Assembly: GCA_000753575.1 (NCBI GenBank)
Contig: JRFF01000027.1
Coordinates: 1-35,479, forward strand
Length of the DNA: 35,479 bases
Direction: 5' to 3'
Source of the DNA: Candidatus Izimoplasma sp. HR2
Lineage (GTDB): Bacteria; Bacillota_I; Bacilli_A; Izemoplasmatales; Izemoplasmataceae
Part shown: positions 24,801 through 32,639 of the stretch, piece by piece
Layout of the letters: every line of letters begins with the position of its first letter
How positions within the stretch are numbered: the first letter of the stretch is position 1
Position numbers and translations under genes: made by a program
Notes under the pieces: model-generated
Databases searched by the model: none
What the model was told of the DNA's origin: nothing
The model's input: only the letters and a program-made list of their open reading frames with translations

Positions 24801-27500
24801 ATCTCCTACATTCCAAGAATTAGTAACATAAACATTAATCCTACCATTATTCACAGTAAAACTAGAATTATCATATTCTGTTCCATTTACTGAGATTGAT
24901 AATAATCCATCCTTATAATCAAATTCTGGGAAAACTGAGAACTTAATCGTAACTCCCATTCCGTTAATTTCTTTTTCCATATAACTAAATAGAACATTAT
25001 CCACATCATCCGCTGTATGATTTACCGAAATTGGTGTATGTCTATGTACTGTAGTTCCGTCACCTAATTGTCCATCTCCATTTCTACCCCAAGTGAAAAT
25101 TCTACCATTAGATGTAATTGCTGATGAATGATAATATCCCAAAAATGAATCTATTACTGTTTCTCCATCAAATAGATCAAAATTAGATGTAATATCTGTT
25201 GGTACCTCTCTAGTAGTTGTTGTTCCATCACCTAACATACCATCCCAATTACCACCCCAAGTGAAAATTCTATCATCTGTCGTTACTGCTGATGAATGAA
25301 TATTTCCTAAAGAGATAGTTGATATTACTTCTCCTTCATTCAATAGTAATCTAGTTGTAATATCTATTGGGAAATTTCTATCAAATGAATTTTCATCAGC
25401 TAATTGATGGTATTCATTATCTCCCCATATTAAGATTCTTCCTTCAGATGTAATTACAGAAGAATGGTACCCACCCAAAAATATATCTGAAATTACTTCT
25501 GTTTCATTTAAATTAAATATGTCTGTTATATCTATCGGAATAGGGTGATCATCCATATCAGTTACTCCTATACCTAATTGGCCATCCCCATTATATCCCC
25601 ATATAAATACTCTATTATCTGAAGTTACTGCTGAGGAGTGAGAACCACCTAAAGATATATTTTCAATTATTTCTTCTCCAATTAAATTGAAGTTATCTGT
25701 TATATCAACTGGTAAATTTCTTTGAGTATCTGTTCCATCACCTAATTGTCCAAAAGTATTATATCCCCACATAAAGACTCTTCCTTCAGATGTGATTACT
25801 GAAGAATGATTTCCTCCAGCTGAAATACTTACAAATGTTTCATCAGGATTCAAATAAAAATTACTTGTTATTTCTATTGGTATATTACTGTTAGTTGTTG
25901 TTCCATCACCTAATTGTCCTTGTGCATTAATTCCCCAAGTGAAAATTCTACCTTCTGTAGTAATTAAAATAGAATAATTTCCACCTAAATAAACTTCTAA
26001 AACATCTTCTTCACTACCTAAATTAAATCTACTTGTTATATCTATTGGATTTGCACTATCGGTTGTTGTGCCATCACCTAATTGTCCGTAATCATTTTGT
26101 CCCCATATTAATACTCTTTCATCATTTGTTAATACTAATGTATGATTTGCACCTAACGAGTAACTAATAATTTCATCATTAATAAATAATGGGTTTTGTA
26201 AAATATATACAGGGTAAAAACCATTATTTAATTCAATAGGTGTATATCTATTAGTTGTGGAATCATCTCCAACTTGCCCATAAAAGTTTCTTCCCCATAT
26301 AAAGATAATATTATCTGAACTAAGTACAAATGAATGACTTCCTCCTAAAGAAATACTTGTTATTGTTTCTAAGGAATCCAAATCAAAAATACTTGTTATA
26401 TCTATAGGTAAATTTTTATCAACAGTTGTTCCATCACCTAATTGCCCTGAATGATTACTACCCCATGCAAAGACTCTATCATTTGATGATAGTGCAAAAG
26501 AATGACCTCCACCCAGTTCTATACTCGAAATTGATTCGTCTCCAATTAAATTAAAGTTATCTGTTATTTCTGTTGGTATATTTCTTTGAGTTACAGTACC
26601 ATCTCCAAGTTGTCCACTACCATTAGCTCCCCAAGTAAATACTCTATCTTCTGAAGATATTGCTGAAGAATGAGCTCCTCCTAGTTCTATACTCGTAATT
26701 GATTCTCCTTCATTTAAATTAAAATAGCTTGTTATATCTGTTGGTACGATTTTATCTATTATTGTATTATCCCCTAATTGTCCGTAAAAGTTATATCCCC
26801 ATGTGAATACTCTATCTTCAGATGTAATTGCTGAGGAAATTCTCCCATTTAAGGATATGCTATTTATTACTTCTCCTTCATTTAAATTAAAATGACTTGA
26901 TATTTCTAGTGGTAAAAGTTTATCAACTAGCGTTCCATCACCTACTGCTCCATCCTCGTTATATCCCCATGTGAAGATTCTACCATCTGATGTAATTGCC
27001 GAGGAATGATAATGTCCTAATGATATGTTTGATATTGTTTCTCCTTCGTTTAAGTTAAAGTTATCTGTTATATCAATTGGTGTATATGTTGGACTAGTTG
27101 TCCCATCACCAAGTGCCCCATCACCGTTATATCCCCAAGTGAATACCCTTCCTTCAGAACTAAGTGCTGCTGAATGAACATAACCTAAAAAAATACTTTC
27201 GATTTTTTCTCCAGTATTTAAATTAAAATTACTTGTTATTTCTGTTGGAATGTGTCTCTCAGCAGAAGTACCATCACCAAGTTGTGAAAATGCATTATCA
27301 CCCCAAGTAAATACTCTTCCATCTGATGTAAGTACCGCCGAATGTTGATCTCCTAATTCAATTTGAACAAAATCATAATATTCATAGTAAGAAAATGTAT
27401 CTTCTTCAGATTGAATCATATCAGCTAATACTTCCTCATTTGATGTTAAATTAATAATACTTAAAGTAACTATTAATAATAAAATCAGTATTCTTTTCAT
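21831..27500 (-). CDS. giant secreted protein: 14 RCC1 repeats plus 12 Ig-like domains
   Basis: Predicted exported protein of 1889 residues from ATG 27500 (SD GGAGGAAT; an earlier frame start adds 12 residues that spoil the signal peptide). Signal peptide is about residues 1-26 (KRILILLLIVTLSII, ...VLA). Residues ~42-826 hold 14 RCC1/alpha-tubulin-suppressor repeats (SLGGxHSSAITSxGRVFTWGxNxxGQLGDGT), with a divergent spacer after the seventh. A ~100-residue beta-rich segment follows, then eight ~79-residue repeats (~932-1561) of the type PTFDTI-EQTIEAGVSDIDWTTLIT...VDYDTPGTYTVTVKL, then four DUF5011/HYR-like domains to ~1885. There is no LPXTG, S-layer domain or C-terminal helix, so the anchoring is unclear. 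Adhesin or surface-binding function is inferred from architecture only. Confidence 0.9.
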   Translation of the reverse strand: MKRILILLLIVTLSIINLTSNEEVLADMIQSEEDTFSYYEYYDFVQIELGDQHSAVLTSDGRVFTWGDNAFSQLGDGTSAERHIPTEITSNFNLNTGEKIESIFLGYVHSAALSSEGRVFTWGYNGDGALGDGTTSPTYTPIDITDNFNLNEGETISNISLGHYHSSAITSDGRIFTWGYNEDGAVGDGTLVDKLLPLEISSHFNLNEGEVINSISLNGRISSAITSEDRVFTWGYNFYGQLGDNTIIDKIVPTDITSYFNLNEGESITSIELGGAHSSAISSEDRVFTWGANGSGQLGDGTVTQRNIPTEITDNFNLIGDESISSIELGGGHSFALSSNDRVFAWGSNHSGQLGDGTTVDKNLPIDITSIFDLDSLETITSISLGGSHSFVLSSDNIIFIWGRNFYGQVGDDSTTNRYTPIELNNGFYPVYILQNPLFINDEIISYSLGANHTLVLTNDERVLIWGQNDYGQLGDGTTTDSANPIDITSRFNLGSEEDVLEVYLGGNYSILITTEGRIFTWGINAQGQLGDGTTTNSNIPIEITSNFYLNPDETFVSISAGGNHSSVITSEGRVFMWGYNTFGQLGDGTDTQRNLPVDITDNFNLIGEEIIENISLGGSHSSAVTSDNRVFIWGYNGDGQLGIGVTDMDDHPIPIDITDIFNLNETEVISDIFLGGYHSSVITSEGRILIWGDNEYHQLADENSFDRNFPIDITTRLLLNEGEVISTISLGNIHSSAVTTDDRIFTWGGNWDGMLGDGTTTTREVPTDITSNFDLFDGETVIDSFLGYYHSSAITSNGRIFTWGRNGDGQLGDGTTVHRHTPISVNHTADDVDNVLFSYMEKEINGMGVTIKFSVFPEFDYKDGLLSISVNGTEYDNSSFTVNNGRINVYVTNSWNVGDDVTLTIDTLTFTNNEIIIPTGELSASTTLVDDTTPPTFNTITEQTIEAGVADIDWITLITNEADDSGGPLTKYEVEDNIDYDTPEIYTVTVKLVDESSNETSQTFNVEVEDTTAPTFDTIDDQSIDDGVSDIDWSTYIINPADNSDGVLTKVEVTDNVDYDTPGTYTVTVKLVDESLNETSQEFNVEVEDITPPTFDTITEQTIEAGVSDTDWTTLIINEADDSGGPLTKVEVTDNVDYDTPGTYTVTVKLVDESQNETSKEFNVIVEDTTHPEATVLYDQSIEVGTADIDWTTYITETSDNSDGEITVTEDDNVIYNVLGEYAVTVTVGDEYGNSYGQTIFVTVEDTTPPTFDNIINQTIEAGVSDIDWTTLITNESDNISGTLTKEEVTDNVDYDTPGTYTVTVKVVDESLNETSQEFSVIVEDTIAPTFDTIEDQTIEAGVSDIDWATLITNESDNSDNALTKIEVEDNVDYDTPGTYTVIVKLSDGSLNEISQEFDVIVEDTTAPTFDTITEQTIEAGVSNIDWATLITNELDNSDDTLSKIEVEDNVDYDTPGTYTVIVKLVDESSNEISQQFNVVVEDTTAPLFDEIIEQTIEAGVTNIDWTTLITNESDNSDGVLSKVEVEDNVDYDTPGIYTVTVKLLDESLNETSREFDVIVEDTTDPIITGATDIEYILEDDIPDYIDGVSAIDIVDGDLTVSIIVNDILVDYDTIGTYTVTYSVMDYSNNEQTFIIEIIVKDVTPPELIVSGSEEVTLELGELYTEPTATCTDNYDSECVINTDLVIDQDEIGNYLVTYSVEDSSGNLSEVFRTVIIQDTTPPTVSLNSNIDTVMVGELYIDSGITYEDFDDVIVTLTGEVDTTTPGTYILTYSAEDTSGNITVIKRAVTVVSLNPTIEFELGDALTSIKVGEEFIDGTCKVFVNNIESNCEGRTDNINTSEAGIYTIEYSYSHNEKEYTYIRYIFVYEEGNDLTLYYRKQEEEGVLA
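22817..24707. repeat. eight tandem ~237-bp repeats encoding Ig-like domains
   Basis: Eight in-frame units inside the giant surface-protein gene. Several stretches are nearly identical at DNA level, for example the segment encoding DYDTPGTYTVTVKL around 23590, 24070 and 24300. Unit four (about 23760-23998) is the most diverged. Such arrays can expand or contract by recombination and can collapse in short-read assemblies. Confidence 0.9.
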
Positions 27501-27532
27501 CTTATTCCTCCAAAGTAATTGACATAAAAAAC

Positions 27533-27559
27533 GCAAAAAACCGATTTTGGGTTTTCTGC
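27533..27559 (-). terminator. terminator-like hairpin in the leader of the giant surface-protein gene
   Basis: Minus strand GCAGAAAACC pairs with GGTTTTTTGC (one mismatch), followed by GTTTTTT. It lies between the promoter (27611-27639) and the SD of the gene, so it would have to be read through: a candidate attenuator. Confidence 0.55.
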
Positions 27560-27610
27560 ATTTTAATTTTGTATTGTTTATCCCTCAATCAAGGTCTAAA
27601 TTATAAGTAT

Positions 27611-27639
27611 ATTATACCATGTAAAATATGTGTATACAA
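27611..27639 (-). promoter_or_regulatory. promoter of the giant surface-protein operon
   Basis: Minus strand -35 TTGTAT (27634-27639), 17 bases, -10 TATAAT (27611-27616) preceded by TGG, an extended -10. The leader to the ATG is about 105 bases. Confidence 0.75.
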
Positions 27640-27720
27640 TTATGATTATATATTTACAATTGCAAAATATATATACTTCACAATATTCATTGTAATTGTA
27701 AAGCCTAGTCCTTTCTTGAT

Positions 27721-27759
27721 TGTAATAAAAACACCTCCAATTTCAAGAATATGGAGGTG
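27721..27759 (-). terminator. terminator of the DUF438/PAS gene
   Basis: CACCTCCA/TGGAGGTG stem with a 12-base loop, then TTTTTATTAC on the minus strand, just past the stop at 27766. The remaining bases to 27640 are AT-rich; I see no gene there. Confidence 0.8.
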
Positions 27760-27765
27760 CATATT

Positions 27766-28959
27766 TTATTTATCCCAATCTAATAATCTTTTAGTTCCTT
27801 CTAAACTTCTTAAATATGTGATATCTTGAGATATCTCAAGTACTCCTATATAGTTATTCTTTATATCACGCACAGCGTGATATGTAATATAAAGCATTAC
27901 ATCATTAAACGTTATCCAAAAATCTGCGAAGTCTTTTTTTCCTTCTTTAAAAGCTTCTACTATATCTTCTACTACTTTAACACTTTTAGGAGGATGACAG
28001 TGTTTAACAAGTCTTCCTATTACTGAAGGATTTCTAGGAAAATGTCTTTCTTTTCGATCATTAAAATATTTAACTCTATTATCCTTATCTACAAATGTAA
28101 TATCTAGTGGTAAATAATTAAAGATTAAATCAATCTCTTTTAAACTTAGAGAACCAGTTTTAGTTTTAAATTCACCTTTAAAGATTGTTTCTTCTTTATC
28201 TTTGAAGTATTTAGGGTCTGGAATTATATCTGTCATTGAATATCCATATTCAAATGACTCAACATATATATCATTTAATACTTCTTCACTTAATGTCATT
28301 TCAGCGACAGGCAATAAAATTAATTCATCTTTAATATTGAGCCCGAAAATTAAGTAATAATATTCACCAATTAAGAATAAGAATTCTTTTTCATCTATTA
28401 CTTCTTTTCTAAGTTCAACAAGTAAATCCTTAACTAACTTTCTAGCGTCATCATGTAAACTCCACATAACTTCTAAAGGCTTTGTTGAAGGCATCGTTTT
28501 TTCTAAATGAGGGAATAGTATATTCTCTTTTTTTATAAACTTTTTCTCAAACTCTAAACATTTAATAAACCCTTTTATTAATGCTTCTTTATGAATATCT
28601 ATCTCATTCTTTTTAAAATAAGGTTTTAATGAATTTAAATGTGATTCCATTGCTCTATTTTCTTTTAGTAAACTATTAAAGAAAATATGATTATAAGTTT
28701 CTTTCTTTACGTCAGTTAATCCATGATAAAACACATTCACAAATCTATTCGCACTATCTTTAATATCTTCTATTGAATATGTTGTATTTTGTTTATACAT
28801 ATCAAGATAAAATAAATCAATTGGTCTTATATCTTTAATAGTATCTGCATATTTATCGTAAATCTCTTTTTTTGTATATTTATCGCTGCCAACGATTAAT
28901 TCTTTCATAAATTGATCGAGTCTTTTTATCTTCTCTTTATCTTTATGTAATAGTTCCAT
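27766..28959 (-). CDS. DUF438 - hemerythrin-like - PAS domain protein
   Basis: Cytoplasmic protein of 397 residues with three modules: DUF438 (~1-85), a hemerythrin-like helical bundle (~90-235; KENILFPHLEK, VMWSLHDDARK, KDELILLPVAE) and a C-terminal PAS domain (~275-390; NYLPLDITFVDKDNRVKYFND, VGRLVKHCHPPKS-like). This architecture is widespread in anaerobes and is usually proposed to sense oxygen, NO or redox state, with no known output. The histidines expected in KEN-type helix 2 and in the last helix are missing, so iron binding is doubtful. Start ATG with AGGAGG; -10 TATAAT upstream. It is monocistronic. Confidence 0.9.
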   Translation of the reverse strand: MELLHKDKEKIKRLDQFMKELIVGSDKYTKKEIYDKYADTIKDIRPIDLFYLDMYKQNTTYSIEDIKDSANRFVNVFYHGLTDVKKETYNHIFFNSLLKENRAMESHLNSLKPYFKKNEIDIHKEALIKGFIKCLEFEKKFIKKENILFPHLEKTMPSTKPLEVMWSLHDDARKLVKDLLVELRKEVIDEKEFLFLIGEYYYLIFGLNIKDELILLPVAEMTLSEEVLNDIYVESFEYGYSMTDIIPDPKYFKDKEETIFKGEFKTKTGSLSLKEIDLIFNYLPLDITFVDKDNRVKYFNDRKERHFPRNPSVIGRLVKHCHPPKSVKVVEDIVEAFKEGKKDFADFWITFNDVMLYITYHAVRDIKNNYIGVLEISQDITYLRSLEGTKRLLDWDK

Positions 28960-29017
28960 ATTAACCTCCTAATACTTATATACATATTATACTAAATTAA
29001 ATATTTCTAAATATTTC

Positions 29018-30358
29018 CTATTTTAAATCTAGAGCTTTATTTACAAGGCTCAATGTGTCTTCAATCATAAATAATGGTATGTTTAAGATGTTTCCATTAA
29101 ATGATAAATTTTTAAGAGAATATCTGATTCTTAATTTTGTTTCTTCAGGGTACATTTTCATATATTTCTTAAGACTTGTACTTTTAATATTTATTCCTGC
29201 TTTTGCTTCTACAGGATAAATATCATTTTCAATTTGAATCAAGAAATCTATTTCAGCTTTTATGTTTGCATTTTCTGGGGTCCAATACCTTGGGGTATAT
29301 CCCAAAATTCTAACTAGGTTATTTATAACATAATTTTCAGTAAATGACCCTTTAAATTCAGTAAAAAGTTTATCACCTTGTGTAAAAATGTTTGTTGATA
29401 TCTTCGATTTTTTTCTTAATAAACCAACATCTGATAAATAAATTTTAAACGCTGATAAATCATCATATGCGCTTAATGGTAATCCAGGTTTACTTGATCT
29501 ATAAACCTGACTTATCAAATCGGCATCATTAAGCCATCTTAAAGCATCCTCGTATTCTCTAGCTCTAGCACCCGACTTAACTACCTTATATAAAAATTTC
29601 TTATTTTCTTTTGCAAGTTGTGAAGGAATACTATCCCATATCAACTTAATTTTAGGTAGGTCTTTAATGTTTGGATATTTCATAAAATCATGCTCATAAG
29701 ACAATAAGATAAACTCAAGAGTTCTTTCAACTAAATCCATATTTTTTTCTTCAATAAAGCATAGTATAACTTCTGGTAATCCACCAATTATAAAATATAC
29801 TTTTAAAGCTTCAGTTAGTTGATTAAAAAATAAATCAGGGATAACCTCAATTGTGTCACTTGTCTTTAAATACTTTAAAAGATTACTTTTTCCATAAGCA
29901 TCTAAAAACTCATAAAATGACATTGGATAAAGTTTCATAAAATCAACTTTGCCAACAGGAAATGATTTTGGCTTAGATAGAGTAATTCCTAGCAAAGAAC
30001 CAGCACAAACTATATGATAATCAGTTGCATTTTCTTCAAAATACTTGAGAGAGTTCAATGCTTCATTACTTTCTTGGATTTCATCAAATATTATTAATGT
30101 ATTTCCTTTTTCAATATTCATTCCTAATACTATTTCTAAAGACTCAATAATTCTTTTTGGATTTTTTGTTAATTTAAAGAATTGGTTGTATTCAGGATTT
30201 TCATCAAAATTTATATAAGCAATATTATGATAATTATCTTTTCCAAATTCTTTTAAAAGCCAAGTTTTACCACATTGCCTAATTCCCCTTAAAATAAGTG
30301 GTTTACGGTACTTTGATGCTTTCCATTTAACTAGTTCTGCCATCATTTGTCTCTTCAT
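29018..30358 (-). CDS. AAA ATPase with DUF4143 domain
   Basis: Predicted ATPase of 446 residues: AAA_14 module with Walker A GIRQCGKT (25-32) and Walker B LIIFDEIQ (around 89-96), then DUF4143 in the C-terminal half with the nuclease-like core EIDFLIQ...YPVEAKAG (D-x-E-A-K variant of PD-(D/E)xK). The family is very common in bacteria and archaea, often in several mobile copies; its biochemical function is unknown. Start ATG with GAGGTGA. It has its own upstream region with two TGTGA...TCACA inverted repeats. Such genes are frequently horizontally acquired, but composition does not stand out here. Confidence 0.9.
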   Translation of the reverse strand: MKRQMMAELVKWKASKYRKPLILRGIRQCGKTWLLKEFGKDNYHNIAYINFDENPEYNQFFKLTKNPKRIIESLEIVLGMNIEKGNTLIIFDEIQESNEALNSLKYFEENATDYHIVCAGSLLGITLSKPKSFPVGKVDFMKLYPMSFYEFLDAYGKSNLLKYLKTSDTIEVIPDLFFNQLTEALKVYFIIGGLPEVILCFIEEKNMDLVERTLEFILLSYEHDFMKYPNIKDLPKIKLIWDSIPSQLAKENKKFLYKVVKSGARAREYEDALRWLNDADLISQVYRSSKPGLPLSAYDDLSAFKIYLSDVGLLRKKSKISTNIFTQGDKLFTEFKGSFTENYVINNLVRILGYTPRYWTPENANIKAEIDFLIQIENDIYPVEAKAGINIKSTSLKKYMKMYPEETKLRIRYSLKNLSFNGNILNIPLFMIEDTLSLVNKALDLK

Positions 30359-30385
30359 AAAGTCACCTCATTATTAATAGTAATG

Positions 30386-30431
30386 TGTGATTAATCACAT
30401 TATTATGCATATTTATGTGAATATTATCACA
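30386..30431. promoter_or_regulatory. two TGTGA...TCACA inverted repeats upstream of the AAA ATPase
   Basis: TGTGA-TTAA-TCACA (30386-30399, perfect) and TGTGA-ATATTA-TCACA (30416-30431). Centres are 31 bases apart, three helical turns. The second matches the spacing of CRP/FNR sites and is close to Rex boxes. They lie 28-73 bases upstream of the ATG. Confidence 0.55.
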
Positions 30432-30474
30432 TTTATATTAAAATTATAACTTAATTTTATGAGTATGTCCAATA

Positions 30475-32520
30475 CTATTTCACATCTCCATACTCTTTTT
30501 CAAGATAAGCATAAAGGAATGATATTCCAAGTAATGTAAATCCAAGTATGAAATAAGTAACCATTCTGACAAATGTTGTAAAGTCTTGTGTATAGAAATC
30601 ATATATAAAGAACTTTAATAATGAATAATAAATTGAACCAAGTCCTAATTTCCTAGTTAAAGTCCAGTCCCCTTTAAATCCTAGTAATATTCCACCAGCT
30701 GATGCTATCATAAAATAACTAGATAATATAACTTTATCAAATTCAATATTGATATACATATGAATAAAATAACTATGTATAAGTACACCTACTAAGTAAA
30801 TTATGATGAATGTCCATTCATCATCCATTTCTTTAGTTCTACTGTAGTAAAGCTCTTTAAGAGATTGGATGATATATATATTAATAGCAAATACCAATAA
30901 GAACTTAACTACATCATTAAACAATGCAAAATTATGATCAAAGTACATTAAGCTTACCCAAAATACAACTGCAACAATTTTTATATTTAGTCCAATTAGG
31001 AATTCCTTTTTATATTTCATTTTAAATATATCCAATTCCATAAGCCATCTATATCCAATAAATCCAAGTACAACCATAGACCCAATAATTGATAAATCAA
31101 CATTTATCAATTCTCTAGTAAGCATGATAATCACAGGTATTATTAAAAACAGATTTAATGTTTGAACCGCAGTATAATCAATTTCATCTTCTTCTTTTCT
31201 AACATATTTGAAGAATAGATTAATAAGAAGTAACGCTACTCCAATTCCTAAACTACCTAATATCACTTCTAATTGATAAAAACTAAATGATTGATATGTA
31301 AAATGACGGTTAATTAATCTAATTGAGAATATTATCATAAACAAATATGCGGCTACTTTATGTGCAAAGTCTTTTGTTATTTTTGATAATAAGAAGAAAA
31401 TAATTAAAGAAGCACCAGTAATTAAATTTCGGAGATAAAAATCATATATAGAATTTTCAAAATTTGTACTTCCGGCATATAAACTAAATATAAATAAGTT
31501 AACAATGATAAGCAACAAATAATATATATTAACATTATTTACTTCTATATTTTTCTTCAAGTAATTCAAAGTGTATATAGGAGTTAATAACACTGCTATA
31601 TATAAAGGTATGTAACTTGCGTACTCAAAATCAAAATAGAAATTTAGAAAATCACCAATATTAATAGCCACAAGCATTAGCATAATAGTTGTAAATAAAC
31701 TTGTAATAAATTTAAATAATGGTATTGCTTTATCTACCATCACAATATTTACAATATACACAAAGAATAACATTACAAGTGTAAACATAATTTCAAAATA
31801 AGGAATCCCATAATGAGAATCAAAAATAAGATAAATATAATATGATATGAACATTACAGATACTATAGTTATCATAACTGTTTTAATATTCATTTTATCA
31901 TTTAAATATTTAACTAGATACATATAAAGAATAATTCCAAAAGTTACTACAAGTAACGTTATTTCAATATATTCATTCATAAGATGAAACTTACCTAAAT
32001 AAGGATTTGGGATAAACCATATAATCATATAGAAGATTAATAAAACTGAATCTAAAAAACTATACCTTCTATTATAAAAATATATAAAACTAGTAATCAT
32101 TAATCCTATACTACTATATGTTAAAAAGCTATCACCTATTAGTTCATATTGATATCTTGATAACATAATTACTAAATAGAATGTAAATACACTAATAGCG
32201 TAAAATACATTACTAAACACTTCACTCTTTCTTCTTTCAAACCACCAACCTATAACACCAAGTAATACTGCAATAGCAAACACCAATAACACTCTACCTA
32301 AGTCAGGCATCCATTCATAAGCGAGTTGTCCAAATGACACAATACCTAAAAATATTAATACTCCAGCAATCTTTGCAATAACGTTCTTTCCTAAAAAGAA
32401 CTCAAAGACATTTTTAGAAACATCATGATCTCTCATATACTTTTCTATTGGATTTAAATCCTCTTCATAATTTGTAGACTTAGTTTCTACTTCTTCTATA
32501 CTATTTAACTCTTCATTCAT
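30475..32520 (-). CDS. DUF2339 polytopic membrane protein
   Basis: Integral membrane protein of 681 residues with a short acidic cytosolic N-terminus (~1-45, EEVETKSTNYEED) followed by some 18-20 hydrophobic segments to the C-terminus. The segment NVIAKIAGVLIFLGIVSFGQLAYEW and GRVLLVFAIAVLLGVIGW are typical of DUF2339 predicted membrane proteins, whose function is unknown. Start ATG with AGGAGGAG. It follows the XRE-regulator gene 120 bases downstream, past that gene's terminator. I see no clear terminator after its stop. Confidence 0.82.
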   Translation of the reverse strand: MNEELNSIEEVETKSTNYEEDLNPIEKYMRDHDVSKNVFEFFLGKNVIAKIAGVLIFLGIVSFGQLAYEWMPDLGRVLLVFAIAVLLGVIGWWFERRKSEVFSNVFYAISVFTFYLVIMLSRYQYELIGDSFLTYSSIGLMITSFIYFYNRRYSFLDSVLLIFYMIIWFIPNPYLGKFHLMNEYIEITLLVVTFGIILYMYLVKYLNDKMNIKTVMITIVSVMFISYYIYLIFDSHYGIPYFEIMFTLVMLFFVYIVNIVMVDKAIPLFKFITSLFTTIMLMLVAINIGDFLNFYFDFEYASYIPLYIAVLLTPIYTLNYLKKNIEVNNVNIYYLLLIIVNLFIFSLYAGSTNFENSIYDFYLRNLITGASLIIFFLLSKITKDFAHKVAAYLFMIIFSIRLINRHFTYQSFSFYQLEVILGSLGIGVALLLINLFFKYVRKEEDEIDYTAVQTLNLFLIIPVIIMLTRELINVDLSIIGSMVVLGFIGYRWLMELDIFKMKYKKEFLIGLNIKIVAVVFWVSLMYFDHNFALFNDVVKFLLVFAINIYIIQSLKELYYSRTKEMDDEWTFIIIYLVGVLIHSYFIHMYINIEFDKVILSSYFMIASAGGILLGFKGDWTLTRKLGLGSIYYSLLKFFIYDFYTQDFTTFVRMVTYFILGFTLLGISFLYAYLEKEYGDVK

Positions 32521-32550
32521 AATATTCTCCTCCTAAATTTTTCCATAATA

Positions 32551-32575
32551 AAAGACAGCTAAGTAAGCTGTCTTT
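32551..32575 (-). terminator. terminator of the XRE regulator gene
   Basis: AAAGACAGCT/AGCTGTCTTT with a five-base loop, followed by TATTAT on the minus strand. It lies 65 bases past the stop. Confidence 0.75.
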
Positions 32576-32639
32576 GCTCACCACTTTAATTTATTACTCT
32601 TCTTATCTTTATAAAGACTAATACTTTAGTGGGATTTAG

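Noticed and set aside
24568-24831. Plus-strand open frames inside the surface-protein repeats (also 23167-23361)
   Set aside because: They mirror the repeat composition of the minus-strand gene, have no SD and no recognisable product.
27501-27536. 12-residue N-terminal extension of the giant protein
   Set aside because: The ATG at 27500 follows GGAGGAAT directly and begins a clean signal peptide.
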